Counted from the stretch's first letter, positions 1 through 10,468 are shown. The stretch is 64,000 nt of DNA from an uncultured Eubacterium sp. (GCA_900548465.1 URKY01000001.1:137479-201478); one strand, 5' to 3'. Translations and numbers: made by a program. Notes: generated by a model from the letters alone, not told the origin.

Positions 1-1
1 A

Positions 2-3000
2 AATACTAACTCCAATGGTGGTATTGTGGGATGGACAAACGACTTAGGGGTAAACATAAGTAATTGTTACGTGTATGGTGAAATCGGAACTAATACAGAA
101 AACTGCGCAATAATTTCAAGGGGAACAAATAAACCAAACGTAAAAAACTGTTATTATACTGATGACTACGGCATGGTAAATGATGGTTGTTCTAAGATGA
201 GTAAGGAACAGTTTGCAGAGGGTGAGGTATGTTATAAATTAAATCAAAACTCATCAGAAAATTGTGTATGGTTCCAGAAAATCGGAGAGGACAAAGCACC
301 TGTTTTAAATAATACAGTAGATAATATTGTTTATGGAGTGCCTGACTGTGCGAATAAATTACTATATTCAAATACTCAGAACATAGAAAAGCATAAATAT
401 GAATTTGTAAAAAATGATGATGATTCTCATTCATTGAAATGTATAAGATGTGGAGACGTAAAAGAAACCCATGCATTGACATTAATAAAAAAGGATGAAG
501 GAAACTGCGAAACAAAGACAGTTTATCATTATCATTGTGATACATGTGATAAAGATGTTGATATAGAGGGGGACTATGTTCATCAATATAAATTAATTAA
601 GAAAGTTAAAGCAACATGTACAAAAGACGGGTATACATTATATGTTTGTGAAAAATGCAATGAAGAGAAAAAGGAAAGCGTAGTAAAGTCAAAAGGTCAT
701 AACTACGAGGAAGTTGAAAGAAAAGAAGCAGATTGTTTAAAAGATGGATACGTAAAGTCAAAATGTACAGTATGTAATAGTAAAAAAACGGAAACTTTAA
801 AGTCAAAGGGTCATAATTTTGTAGATGGAGTCTGTACTGTTTGCGGTGCACAAAGCACAGGAATAAGAGTGACAACATATACAACTAATGAAGAGACGGG
901 AGAAGAGGAAAGTATACAAAAATATTATGACGATTTTGAAGATGCAGTTAGTGCTGCCCTTGGAACAAAATCAACAATTACTTTACAAAGTGATGTACAG
1001 ATTGAAAGTAAGAATGAAAACGCTATCTGTTTGGATGATGAAAATTCCCTGATCACAATTGATTTTGGAAAATATAATTTTACGGTTGACTATACAGAGT
1101 TGAGCTTTGAAGAGGGTCAGTATGTGTTAAAAGGAACATCAGGTACAGTAGATGCCGCAATGGAGATTTATGAGGCAGACGTAACCATTGATAGTGGTAA
1201 TTACCAATGTAATTGGGCGTATCAGGCTATCACTGTTGGTGAAGATGGATCCTTAACAGTAAATGGTGGAAAAATAACAGGTAATCATTTAGCGATATAT
1301 AGTATGGGAAGAACTATAATTACCGGTGGGGAATTTCATGGGGAATCCTGTGCCCTGGAAATTAGTCCGTTTAATCACAGTGAAATATACATATCCGGTG
1401 GAATGTTCAAAACAGATAAAAAAGATGGTGCTGTAAGTATAGATGCAGGTGGAAGAACAATTTTTGAAACAGGTTATGTGGCATATTTACTTGATGACAA
1501 TGGAAATAAAACTGATAAGATAATGTCAGGTGAGTATGGAACTGATATAACAGAAAACGGAGATATAATTGTAGACAGACATGAAAAACATACTTATGGT
1601 ATTTGGGGAGCATGTGAAAACTGTGGACAATACATAGAGGGAGTGACGGAAGATACAGTTGCAATTGTTACTATTGGAGATGAAATAACAGCATGGGATT
1701 CACTAAATGAAGCCTTTAATAAAGCAGAAGGCAAAAAGGCTACCATAGCGATTATGGAGGATGTAAATCTTGAAAGTCCTATAAATATAGATAACAGTAA
1801 CACAGACATTACTGTTCTGCTTAATGAATGTACAATTGATGGAGAGGCTGAAGATGGAACAATCAATTATATTAACGTTAATGCAGGCAAAATGGCTATA
1901 AGTGATGTTGGTATGTTTAATAATGTAGCATATAACAATGGCCAGACATTGGCTGAACAATTGGAAATTGGATATGTTTATTATGATAATAATGGAAATA
2001 TAATTGATGTCTGGGACAATGATGCTAAAGCAACTGATGGAGAAATGTATTATCTTGAAGAACATTACATCCATGATTTTGATAAAGAAAATGGTATCTG
2101 TAGTACCTGCAAAATGGATGCAGAAGCAAAAGTTACAATTGGAAATACTGAAAGCTATATGTCGGATATTGGTGAGATTTTCAATATGATAAATGCCTCA
2201 TCCGAAGATGTAAAGATAACTTTTCTTAAGGATATAGAAACCTCAAGCGGTTTGAGTATTAGGAATAGTGAAAATATAGATATAACTTTAGATTTTGGAG
2301 AACACATATTAAAGTGTAATGATTTGTCAATTTTTGATAAAAGCAGTGTTGTATTTACCGGAACAACTGGAGGAATATCATCAAGATATAATACAATATA
2401 TGTAGATGATAATTCAAATCTGTTGATTGACGGTGGAGAATACAGTTCCGTCTGCTCGTCAATTCTTTACGTTTCCGGTCAGGCTGCTGAAGATAATGTT
2501 GTGATAAAATCAGGTAAATTCAGTGCTAAAAGAGACGGAAACATATCCGCAAGTGGCTCCATAAGCAAAATATTAGCAGATGGTACTGTTATATATGACA
2601 GTGAAGGAAAAATTGTCGCAGATCATAATTACAGCAAGGAATTTCTGCGTATAAAAAATAGTTATGTTGAAGCAAGAGAACATACGGAGCATCGATGGGT
2701 ATCAGGCAGGTGTGCCATATGTAATCTGGCTGATTCCAGGTCTATGGAGGCGTCTGCAGTAGTAACTGTTGGTGATGATTATAAATATTTTGATAAATTA
2801 GAAGATGCATTTACGGAAGCATCAGGAAAAAAGGCAGAAATTGCATTATTAAAGGATGTCATAGTTGAAAAAGAGATAATTATTGATGATGTAAATTCAG
2901 ATATTACCCTTAATTTTAACGGATTTAAAACAGATGGAAATATCACTGATGCTGAATCAGGAAATACAACCACTAATTATATTTGGTTTAAAGCAGGAAA

Positions 3001-6000
3001 ATTATCAATAAAAGGTAAGGCAGAATTTAATAATATCAGAATTAACAATGGTCAGATTTTTGGTGACCTGATAGATGAAGGATATGTATATTATGATGAG
3101 GACGGAAATCTCATAGGCACACATAAATGCCAAAATAGTTTTACGAATGGAAATATTTATATAGTTGATCTTCATGTAAATCATACCTTTAACGAAAAGG
3201 GAGAACCATGTAGTGAGTGTATGGCGAAACCGACAATTAAAATTACAGAAGAAGGAGTAGGTTCACATTATTTATCAGACATTGAAGAGGCATTGGCTGA
3301 GATGGGCTACGGATATGATAAGAACATTACCCTTACATTGCTTGATGATATGAAGACTGATGAATATTTAAGTATTTCAGGTCAAAATAATGTAACAATT
3401 GACTTCTCGAAATATACATTGAGCTGCAGAGGTCTTGATGTGAGGGCAAAAAAAGTAAACCTTAATGCTACTACCGGTGGTGTAAAATCCTTATATCAGA
3501 CATTGCAAATCTGGAAAACAGAAGAAGGGGTTTTCATTAATGGTGGTACATACATATCGGAATTCTCTTCAGTAGTGATCTGTTCCTCAGATGCAATAGC
3601 AAAAATAAGTTCAGGAACCTTTATTTCAAACGAGGATGCAGCGGTTATAAGTTGCATACAGGGTGTAGGAAGTATTATTAATCAGGGAAATGTTTGGACT
3701 GATGAAGAAGGAAATGTTCTGGAAGGAGCGGCTTCTAAAAAAAATATCATTCATCCAAAGGCAGGAAAAGCAATTAAGGTAAGTGAACATAAGGAACATT
3801 CCTATGAAAATCACTATTGTAGGGATTGTCTCGTAATGGAAAAGGAAAGTGCAAATGTATCTGTCCAAATAGGAGAAACTGAAAATTGTTTTGAAACACT
3901 CCTTCAGGCAATAGAGTATGCTAATGGAAAAGATGCATATATAACATTGTTGAAGGATTACGAGGATATTAATGAAGATAATCTTGGAAAAATATTTTCC
4001 ATTGATAAAGGAAACATTACCATTGATTTAGGAAATTATAATTATACTTTAAATTATGTTATTAAAATTAATGGAGGAAATGTTCAATTTAAGGGTGAAA
4101 AAGGCTCACTAAGATGTAATGAATGGTGTCCGACAATTTGGGTTAACGGCGGTGCCGGAGTGAGTTTTGAAGGCGGAAATTATTATGGTAAGTATACACC
4201 GTTACTTGTCCAAAATACAGGAAATGTAAGTTGTGAAATAAAATTAAAAAATGCAGTCTTTGAAGGAAAAATTATGGCAACATATTTTACTTTTGATAGT
4301 CTGTCTGATTCAGAAAAAATATACATTGATGGGTGCAAGATGGTTTCTGATAATTGCGCACTTCAAGCCATAAAGGCAAATGTAACAATAAGAGATGTAG
4401 AAATCAGTTCTAGTACAATAGGAGCATATTTTTTTGATTCAACCGTAAAGGTTTATAGTGGAACCTTCGAGGCAGAGGAAAAGGCACTATATTTACAAAA
4501 CACATCTGCAGAAATATTAGGAGGCTATTATAATGGAAGTACCGAAATAAACTTTAAAGATAAAAATAAACTGCAGTTTTTGGGAGGAACCTTCCGTAGT
4601 ATTAGGGTATATGATGAGGAACTTTCACATTTCCTTAGTGAAGGATATGTATTTGAAGATTCTGAAGGAACGGTCTATAAAATAGACTCCCCGGTTACTT
4701 ATCTGGAGAAGGTAACTGTAAAGAAACACCTGGATCATATTAATGAGCAGGGAAAATGTAAATATTGTAATACCCTGATGGATACAACTCCTGTAGTAAG
4801 TGTTACTACAGACGATGGTACACAGTGTTATGACTCTGTCAGTGAAGCCGTAGAAGCAGTTAATACTGATGCTACAATTAATGTATACGCAGATTGCAGT
4901 GAAGATGAGAAAATACTACTTAATGCAGGGGATGCAAATGTAAAATTCAATATAAAGGAAAATGTTACACTGACTGCTAATAAGGGAATTGAAGTAGAAA
5001 GTGGAAATGTAGTTTTTGATGTAAAAGGAACTATGGAAACAGATGATTCTTTAAAATACAGCATAATTGCAGGAAAAGATGCAATTCTTACCCTCAATTC
5101 AGGAACCTATAGAGGCGTAAAGATAATAGATGGATTATTGGCAGATATTCTACAGGAGGGCAAAGTCCTTGTAGATGAGAATGATAATATAGTGGCACAT
5201 TTCGGATTGGAAAATGTTAGTGAAACAGATTTAACAGTTAGTGTTAAAGAACATACTAACCATAATTTTACAGAAGGTGAAAAATGCTCCATCTGTAATG
5301 TAGCCCGCACGGTAATAGTAACTGAGAATCCGGATAATACAACTGTTAATGAGACATATTTTGCCAATTTTACCGAAGCATGGGATTATGCAGATGGAAA
5401 AAAGGCAATAATAACACTGTTAAGCGATCAGAATTATGACGAAAGACTGAATGGTTCATCAGATAGTGATATTACGGTTAATTTGGGTAAATATACCATT
5501 AATTTTAAAGGTGATAATGAAAACTATCCATTTGTACTTAGCGGAGGAAAGTATGAGTTCAATGCAACAACCGGTGGAATAAACTCCGAAAAAAATCTGA
5601 TATTCTGCGACGATGGTACAACACAGTTAAAAATTAATGGTGGAAGATATTGTGGATTATATGGAATTCAAATTAATTCATTGGGTACGACAAATATATA
5701 CAATGCTTATATTGAAACAAAATCGACAAACAGTGGTGCGATTTCAGTGGCAAGTAACAGCGAAAACTTTGATATTACAGTTAAAAATACAGAGCTTGTA
5801 TCAAAGGGCTTTGGAATATATTCTTACAGCAGTAATTCAAAAGGTCAAACAAATATTGCTGTACAAAATTGTAATATTATGGCTAATTACGCTGCTGTAT
5901 ACAGTAGTAATAATAATTCTGAAATTACTATAGATGGAGGAGAGTATACCTCCGAAGGCTATGGCTGGGGATGTATTGAAGCGCATAACGGAAAAATCAA

Positions 6001-8350
6001 TGTAGTAGATGGTAATTTTACGGGACTCACAAATGGGTTAAATTATGTCGGTGGTGAAGTTAAACTGTCAGGTGGTACTTTTAAAAATACTGACAAAGAC
6101 GGCTATAGTATTTATGCAGGAACTGATAATATGGGATTGCGGAAAATTCTGGCAGATGAATATCTCTACGAAGGAATTGACGGAGAAATTATAGATATTG
6201 ATGAAACTACCGCTAATTGGAAGGAGCCGTTAACAGTAGTTAAGTGTCAGCATAATTTTGACATTTCCGATAATGGAGATGGTACACATACTTACAAATG
6301 TGATACATGTAACTTTGAAAAGATTGAGAATTGTAAATACACTAAGACTACAATACCGCCTTGTGAAGGTGAAGGTTATGACCTTTATGAATGTGAAATC
6401 TGTAAAGCGGGTTATGATGATAACTATATTCCTCAGAAGGGTCATGATATAGAGTATATTTCTAACGAAAATGGAACCCATACAAAACATTGTAAGGTTT
6501 GTGATAAGTCCATAGAGACTATAGACTGCTCATATGGAGATTATCAGCAGAATTCGGATGGAAAAACTCATACAGGAAAATGTGAGATGTGTGGTTATGT
6601 AAATAAAAATCTTTCACATAATTATGTGGACTACACAAGTTTAAATAATGGAAAACACTCATCTATATGTACTGATTGTGGATATGAGCATATTGAGGAT
6701 TGTGATTATACTTACGAACAGGATCAGGCTAATTTGAATATGCATAATATGACCTGTAAAAAATGTGGATATAAAAAATCCCGTACACATGACTGGAAGA
6801 TAACTGCAAAGGACAATGTGTTAATCTTTGGATGTGAAAAGTGTGACTATGAAGCAACAGCAACACTGGTGATTGACAAGTCTGTTGACTTAACATATTC
6901 AGGAAAAGCCATAGAGCCGGTAACTGTTGTTTATTCAGAAAACTGGGTAGATAATAAAGATTTACTTATAAGTTATGTAAACAATATAAAGGCGGGCGAA
7001 GCAACTGCCAGTGTAACTGTATATAATGTTACTGCAGAGATTAAATTCCATATTGCAAAGAAACAGCTTACAGTAAATGTAACAGTAGAAAATAAAGAAT
7101 ACGACGGAACAACAGATGCGGTGATTAAAGAAGCAGAAATCCAGGGTATTGTTGATGGTGACAATGTTGGACTTGTAAATGGAACAGCAGCTTTTGCAGA
7201 TAAGCATGTGGGAAAAGATAAGTCTGTAAACTTTACTGAATTTACTATTACAGGAGATGATGCAGATAATTATACATTAGTTCAGCCAACAGGAATTGTT
7301 GCTGAGATAACTGCAAAATCAATTGAAGATCTTACAACAGAAGTTGAAAAGTTCTCTGAGGAAACTGTTAAATCTTCAGATAAAACAGCAATTGAAAACA
7401 TTAAGGAGTCAATTGGTGAGACTAAGACAGCCACAGATAATGAGGAGGAACTTGGTAAACTAAAGGAACTTGAAGGTGTATGTGATAAACTTCTTGGTAA
7501 GATTGAAACAGTAAATAAAGAGCTGACAAGATTAACAGAAGCTGTTAATTCTTATGATAAGAATACAGTATCCGACAAAGATAAGGCTGACGTTGAAAAA
7601 CTGGTTTCTGATATTGATACATTGTTAAAAACTAATAATCTTACAGATGAAGAAAGAGAGTCACTTTCAACTGTTAAGGTTAATGCAGAGGAAATTTTAA
7701 AGAACTGTGTAAAACGGGATGATAATACCGGAAATAATGGAACGGTAAATCCTGATAATCCTACAGCAACTATTGACTCAGTTCTCAGAGTAAGTAAGAT
7801 AACTTTTAAGGGTTCTAAGTTAAAAGTTAAATGGAACAATGTAGCAGGAGCAGAGGGCTACGACGTATTTATAGCCGCTAATGGCAAAAAAGCATTTTCA
7901 AAGAAACCGGCTAAGGTTGTAAAAGGAAAGTCCTGTAGCATTAAGAAGCTTGGAAAGAAAAAGCTGTCAGCAAAAGCATCTTACAAAGTAAGAATAAAGG
8001 CATTTAAGTTTGTTAACGGTAAGAAAACATACATTACATCAAGTGATGTTATGAGTATTGCCGGAAGTAAAAATAAAAAATATACAAATGCTAAAAAGAT
8101 TAAAATTAAAAAATCAAAAGCTACTTTAACTAAGGGTAAGACATTTAAGATTTCGGCATCAGCTGTAAAGCAGAATAAAAAGAAGAAACTTTTGAATGGA
8201 AAGAAGAAATTCTATTATTATTCAGGTAATACAAGTGTTGCCACAGTGAATAATAAGGGTATAATTACAGCAGTAGCACAGGGCAGGGTAACAATTTATG
8301 TTGTTGCACAAAATGGTGTTAAGAAAGCTGTAACCCTCACAGTTAAGTAA
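2..8350 (+). CDS. Giant secreted modular repeat protein, 5' end outside window
   Basis: The reading frame is open from base 2, so the start and any signal peptide lie upstream; at least 2782 residues remain. The first residues (NSNGGIVGWT) look like a GLUG motif. Bases 400-860 encode Cys-rich modules (CxxC pairs with nearby His). Bases 870-6240 encode about eight modules of 160-330 residues, each starting with a strand like VTIGD, then a D/E-A-F segment, glycine-rich beta-helix-like stretches, and ending in an H...CxxC motif. Six more H/CxxC motifs follow to about 6870. Next come a YDG-type domain (about 7030-7320), a helical FIVAR-like segment (7320-7710), an Fn3-like domain (7780-8070) and a terminal Big_2-like domain (8075-8350). 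No LPXTG or membrane anchor is visible at the C-terminus. The role is probably extracellular adhesion or scaffolding; this is inference from domain style, and the substrate is unknown. Confidence 0.85.
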   Translation, partial: NTNSNGGIVGWTNDLGVNISNCYVYGEIGTNTENCAIISRGTNKPNVKNCYYTDDYGMVNDGCSKMSKEQFAEGEVCYKLNQNSSENCVWFQKIGEDKAPVLNNTVDNIVYGVPDCANKLLYSNTQNIEKHKYEFVKNDDDSHSLKCIRCGDVKETHALTLIKKDEGNCETKTVYHYHCDTCDKDVDIEGDYVHQYKLIKKVKATCTKDGYTLYVCEKCNEEKKESVVKSKGHNYEEVERKEADCLKDGYVKSKCTVCNSKKTETLKSKGHNFVDGVCTVCGAQSTGIRVTTYTTNEETGEEESIQKYYDDFEDAVSAALGTKSTITLQSDVQIESKNENAICLDDENSLITIDFGKYNFTVDYTELSFEEGQYVLKGTSGTVDAAMEIYEADVTIDSGNYQCNWAYQAITVGEDGSLTVNGGKITGNHLAIYSMGRTIITGGEFHGESCALEISPFNHSEIYISGGMFKTDKKDGAVSIDAGGRTIFETGYVAYLLDDNGNKTDKIMSGEYGTDITENGDIIVDRHEKHTYGIWGACENCGQYIEGVTEDTVAIVTIGDEITAWDSLNEAFNKAEGKKATIAIMEDVNLESPINIDNSNTDITVLLNECTIDGEAEDGTINYINVNAGKMAISDVGMFNNVAYNNGQTLAEQLEIGYVYYDNNGNIIDVWDNDAKATDGEMYYLEEHYIHDFDKENGICSTCKMDAEAKVTIGNTESYMSDIGEIFNMINASSEDVKITFLKDIETSSGLSIRNSENIDITLDFGEHILKCNDLSIFDKSSVVFTGTTGGISSRYNTIYVDDNSNLLIDGGEYSSVCSSILYVSGQAAEDNVVIKSGKFSAKRDGNISASGSISKILADGTVIYDSEGKIVADHNYSKEFLRIKNSYVEAREHTEHRWVSGRCAICNLADSRSMEASAVVTVGDDYKYFDKLEDAFTEASGKKAEIALLKDVIVEKEIIIDDVNSDITLNFNGFKTDGNITDAESGNTTTNYIWFKAGKLSIKGKAEFNNIRINNGQIFGDLIDEGYVYYDEDGNLIGTHKCQNSFTNGNIYIVDLHVNHTFNEKGEPCSECMAKPTIKITEEGVGSHYLSDIEEALAEMGYGYDKNITLTLLDDMKTDEYLSISGQNNVTIDFSKYTLSCRGLDVRAKKVNLNATTGGVKSLYQTLQIWKTEEGVFINGGTYISEFSSVVICSSDAIAKISSGTFISNEDAAVISCIQGVGSIINQGNVWTDEEGNVLEGAASKKNIIHPKAGKAIKVSEHKEHSYENHYCRDCLVMEKESANVSVQIGETENCFETLLQAIEYANGKDAYITLLKDYEDINEDNLGKIFSIDKGNITIDLGNYNYTLNYVIKINGGNVQFKGEKGSLRCNEWCPTIWVNGGAGVSFEGGNYYGKYTPLLVQNTGNVSCEIKLKNAVFEGKIMATYFTFDSLSDSEKIYIDGCKMVSDNCALQAIKANVTIRDVEISSSTIGAYFFDSTVKVYSGTFEAEEKALYLQNTSAEILGGYYNGSTEINFKDKNKLQFLGGTFRSIRVYDEELSHFLSEGYVFEDSEGTVYKIDSPVTYLEKVTVKKHLDHINEQGKCKYCNTLMDTTPVVSVTTDDGTQCYDSVSEAVEAVNTDATINVYADCSEDEKILLNAGDANVKFNIKENVTLTANKGIEVESGNVVFDVKGTMETDDSLKYSIIAGKDAILTLNSGTYRGVKIIDGLLADILQEGKVLVDENDNIVAHFGLENVSETDLTVSVKEHTNHNFTEGEKCSICNVARTVIVTENPDNTTVNETYFANFTEAWDYADGKKAIITLLSDQNYDERLNGSSDSDITVNLGKYTINFKGDNENYPFVLSGGKYEFNATTGGINSEKNLIFCDDGTTQLKINGGRYCGLYGIQINSLGTTNIYNAYIETKSTNSGAISVASNSENFDITVKNTELVSKGFGIYSYSSNSKGQTNIAVQNCNIMANYAAVYSSNNNSEITIDGGEYTSEGYGWGCIEAHNGKINVVDGNFTGLTNGLNYVGGEVKLSGGTFKNTDKDGYSIYAGTDNMGLRKILADEYLYEGIDGEIIDIDETTANWKEPLTVVKCQHNFDISDNGDGTHTYKCDTCNFEKIENCKYTKTTIPPCEGEGYDLYECEICKAGYDDNYIPQKGHDIEYISNENGTHTKHCKVCDKSIETIDCSYGDYQQNSDGKTHTGKCEMCGYVNKNLSHNYVDYTSLNNGKHSSICTDCGYEHIEDCDYTYEQDQANLNMHNMTCKKCGYKKSRTHDWKITAKDNVLIFGCEKCDYEATATLVIDKSVDLTYSGKAIEPVTVVYSENWVDNKDLLISYVNNIKAGEATASVTVYNVTAEIKFHIAKKQLTVNVTVENKEYDGTTDAVIKEAEIQGIVDGDNVGLVNGTAAFADKHVGKDKSVNFTEFTITGDDADNYTLVQPTGIVAEITAKSIEDLTTEVEKFSEETVKSSDKTAIENIKESIGETKTATDNEEELGKLKELEGVCDKLLGKIETVNKELTRLTEAVNSYDKNTVSDKDKADVEKLVSDIDTLLKTNNLTDEERESLSTVKVNAEEILKNCVKRDDNTGNNGTVNPDNPTATIDSVLRVSKITFKGSKLKVKWNNVAGAEGYDVFIAANGKKAFSKKPAKVVKGKSCSIKKLGKKKLSAKASYKVRIKAFKFVNGKKTYITSSDVMSIAGSKNKKYTNAKKIKIKKSKATLTKGKTFKISASAVKQNKKKKLLNGKKKFYYYSGNTSVATVNNKGIITAVAQGRVTIYVVAQNGVKKAVTLTVK

Positions 8351-8351
8351 A

Positions 8352-8394
8352 GGCATTAAAAAAAGAGTTCGGAAACGAACTCTTTTTTAATGCC
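8352..8394. terminator. Bidirectional intrinsic terminator
   Basis: GAGTTCG (8365-8371), loop GAAA and CGAACTC (8376-8382) form the core. The stem extends through the A7/T6 tracts to GGCATT/AATGCC. It has T-runs on both strands, so it can end the giant gene on plus and the tRNA-Tyr/tRNA-Leu transcript on minus. Its right arm shares bases 8391-8394 with the 3' end of tRNA-Leu. Confidence 0.85.
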
Positions 8395-8474
8395 GGCGAC
8401 CGGAATCGAACCGGTACTGTGTTGCCACAACAGGATTTTAAGTCCTGCGCGTCTGCCAGTTCCGCCACGCCGGC
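8391..8474 (-). tRNA. tRNA-Leu (anticodon TAA)
   Basis: Read on the minus strand, the acceptor GCCGGCG pairs with CGCCGGC and is followed by discriminator A. The anticodon stem CAGGA/TCCTG closes a loop with TAA, and a TTCGAAT T-loop and a long variable arm typical of tRNA-Leu are present. CCA is not encoded. It lies 26 bases downstream of tRNA-Tyr and is probably co-transcribed with it. Confidence 0.96.
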
Positions 8475-8500
8475 ATACTAAAACTATGAAATTTTAGTAA

Positions 8501-8582
8501 TGGGCAGAGGTGGATTCGAACCACCGAAGCAAGTTGCAGCAGATTTACAGTCTGTCCCCTTTGGCCACTCGGGAATCTGCCC
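8501..8582 (-). tRNA. tRNA-Tyr (anticodon GTA)
   Basis: On the minus strand, GGGCAGA pairs with TCTGCCC plus discriminator A. The anticodon loop is CTGTAAA (GTA). A long variable arm, as in bacterial tRNA-Tyr, precedes the GGTTCGAATCC T-arm. CCA is not encoded. It is the first tRNA of a two-tRNA unit. Confidence 0.96.
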
Positions 8583-8600
8583 ATTGGTATAACCATATAT

Positions 8601-8629
8601 TTTATATCATATTTACAGAAAAAGTGCAA
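8601..8629 (-). promoter_or_regulatory. Sigma-A promoter for the tRNA-Tyr/tRNA-Leu unit
   Basis: On the minus strand: TTGCAC (8629-8624), a 17-base spacer, then TATAAA (8606-8601), ending about 19 bases before the tRNA-Tyr 5' end. Confidence 0.7.
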
Positions 8630-8748
8630 ACATATTTTTTAACAATTTATTTAAATACAAAGGGTATGTTTGTATGTTTTGGTTTTATTTGATATGATAT
8701 ACTAAACAAGTTATAAAAATAGCGGAATTGGCCAGGGGGTACAGTTAT

Positions 8749-10044
8749 ATGAACCAGTCAAAGGACAATTTGTCCGAAAACACAAACATGGAAAATCCCA
8801 ATATTGATATAGAAGCAGAAAATAAACACAAAGAAGAAAACAAAAGGGATAGTGGAATAGAACGAAAAAATAATAAAGAAACAGAAAAGGTTGTAAGAGA
8901 GACAGCAGATGGTTCTCTGGAAGTAGACTGGGATACTATTGAAGAAAAGTATCAGGAACACGCAAGAAGACGAAGACATCACAGACATAGAGAAACAACG
9001 AAAAATAATGAAGTACTAGAATCGTCCGGTACTAAAAAAAAGAAACATAAAAAATTAAAAGTTTTTTTAATTGTTATTTTATGTGTTGTACTTGCCATAA
9101 TTTCTACATTGGCAGCTTTATATTTTATAGGAAGAAATCAGTTGCTGAATTATGATACAGCGAAGATTACACCACCTGATTTCGCGGAATATGAAGATGA
9201 TGGTAAGACCGTTTATTATAATGGACATAAGTATACATTTAATGAACATATTGCCAGTATTCTCTTTATGGGTATAGACAACAGGAAACTTAAGGAAAAC
9301 GCGGTTGCCGGTACGGCAGGACAGGCAGATGCATTATACTTATTTACATATGATTTAACGGCGGGAAAGATAAGGGTATTGAGTTTGAACCGTGATACAA
9401 TGGCAGATATCAGCAGATATGATGACAAGGGAAATTTTTATGACACTTCCAATAGTCAGTTATGTCTTGCTTATGCTTATGGTGATGGTAAAAAGGTCAG
9501 TGCCAAGAATCAGGTTTCTGCTGTTCAACGTTTGATATACAATATTCCAATTAATGGTTATTATGCCATTGATTTGTCAGCAATTAAAACTTTGAATGAC
9601 GATATTGGAGGAGTTACACTTACCCCTGAATATACATTTAAAAGCTTTACTAAGGGAGTTCAGGTTACACTGAAAGGCGACAAGGCAGAAGAGTTTGTAA
9701 GAACAAGAGATACAAGCCTGTTGGATGATAACCTGCGACGTATTGAATGTCAGAAAATGTACATAAATTCTTTTGCAGGTCAGATTGTTCCGGCGATAAA
9801 AAATGATTTAGGTATAATTAATAAATTGTACAGACATTCATCTGAAAATACCGTCACTAATGTTAACATTGCCACAATGTTTTATCTGGCATCTTCCTTA
9901 ACTACAAATTATTCGGGATTAGGAATGACATCATTTGCAGGGGAATATAAGGTTGTTAAAGGGGATGAATTCCCGGAATACCAATTAGATAAAAAGAAGG
10001 CGTTTGAGACTGTGCTGGATATTTTCTATATAAAAGAAAAATAA
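8749..10044 (+). CDS. LytR-CpsA-Psr (LCP) family cell-wall glycopolymer ligase
   Basis: This 431-residue membrane protein is predicted to attach undecaprenyl-linked glycopolymers such as teichoic acid or capsule to peptidoglycan outside the cell. The first 110 residues are a highly charged cytoplasmic segment rich in Lys, Glu and Arg with RRRRHHRHR. One transmembrane helix follows (about residues 111-135), then the LCP domain: ILFMGIDNR, the QADALYL Asp, the conserved Arg of SLNRDTMADI and the FVRTRDTSLLDDNLRR block. The ATG at 8749 is chosen because AGGGGG lies nine bases upstream; a TTG at 8728 would put that site inside the gene. TATACT at 8698-8703 is a possible -10 with a poor -35. It neighbours a sortase and its presumed substrate, fitting an envelope-assembly region. 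The family is certain; the polymer is not. Confidence 0.9.
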   Translation: MNQSKDNLSENTNMENPNIDIEAENKHKEENKRDSGIERKNNKETEKVVRETADGSLEVDWDTIEEKYQEHARRRRHHRHRETTKNNEVLESSGTKKKKHKKLKVFLIVILCVVLAIISTLAALYFIGRNQLLNYDTAKITPPDFAEYEDDGKTVYYNGHKYTFNEHIASILFMGIDNRKLKENAVAGTAGQADALYLFTYDLTAGKIRVLSLNRDTMADISRYDDKGNFYDTSNSQLCLAYAYGDGKKVSAKNQVSAVQRLIYNIPINGYYAIDLSAIKTLNDDIGGVTLTPEYTFKSFTKGVQVTLKGDKAEEFVRTRDTSLLDDNLRRIECQKMYINSFAGQIVPAIKNDLGIINKLYRHSSENTVTNVNIATMFYLASSLTTNYSGLGMTSFAGEYKVVKGDEFPEYQLDKKKAFETVLDIFYIKEK

Positions 10045-10050
10045 AAATAT

Positions 10051-10078
10051 TTGTTTTTTTCCCTATATTATGTATAAT
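10051..10078 (+). promoter_or_regulatory. Promoter for the small SPKTG protein
   Basis: TTGTTT, a 16-base spacer and TATAAT (10073-10078) lie just after the LCP stop codon, giving a leader of about 33 bases with GGGAGG. Confidence 0.65.
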
Positions 10079-10118
10079 AAAGTAGTGGATTGATTATTTT
10101 TTGGGAGGTAAAACTACT

Positions 10119-10400
10119 ATGAAAAAGAGATTATTAGTTATTTTAGCTATTTTGATATTTACATTTGCATTTGCAACAACATGTTTCGCAGCTAAGAGCC
10201 CTGGCGCACGCACATTACCGGGAGGAGAAAAAACCACTGTGGGTGGTAATGGAAATGGAGACAAAGATAAGAATAAGAATCGTAACACAGGATCAACATC
10301 ACCTAAGACAGGTACGGATACAACAGTTCCTATGATTGCCCTTATTACGGCAGCAGGTGTTATGCTTATATCAAAGAAAGAATTTTCAAAAGCTAATTAA
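10119..10400 (+). CDS. Small secreted protein with SPKTG sortase signal
   Basis: This 93-residue protein has a clear signal peptide (MKKRLLVILAILIFTF, cleavage near TCFA-A). The short, Gly/Lys/Asn-rich, probably disordered mature region of about 36 residues is followed by SPKTG at residues 61-65, a hydrophobic helix and a Lys-containing tail, which is the layout of a cell-wall sorting signal. The ATG at 10119 follows GGGAGG by 10 bases. SPKTG fits the [S/P]PXTG signal known for the Clostridioides difficile SrtB-type sortase, and such a sortase gene lies convergently just downstream. The protein has no recognised functional domain; it may be a spacer-like or peptidoglycan-linked surface peptide. 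Sortase processing is inference from motif and neighbourhood. Confidence 0.8.
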   Translation: MKKRLLVILAILIFTFAFATTCFAAKSPGARTLPGGEKTTVGGNGNGDKDKNKNRNTGSTSPKTGTDTTVPMIALITAAGVMLISKKEFSKAN

Positions 10401-10412
10401 TATTTGAATTAT

Positions 10413-10446
10413 AAAAAAACAGGTCGGTGCATTGACCTGTTTTTTT
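10413..10446. terminator. Bidirectional terminator between convergent genes
   Basis: CAGGTC (10420-10425) pairs with GACCTG (10434-10439) across an 8-base loop. An A-run on the left and a T-run on the right let it act for both the SPKTG gene and the sortase gene. Confidence 0.85.
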
Positions 10447-10468
10447 GTTGATGAGAAAATTGAAATAT

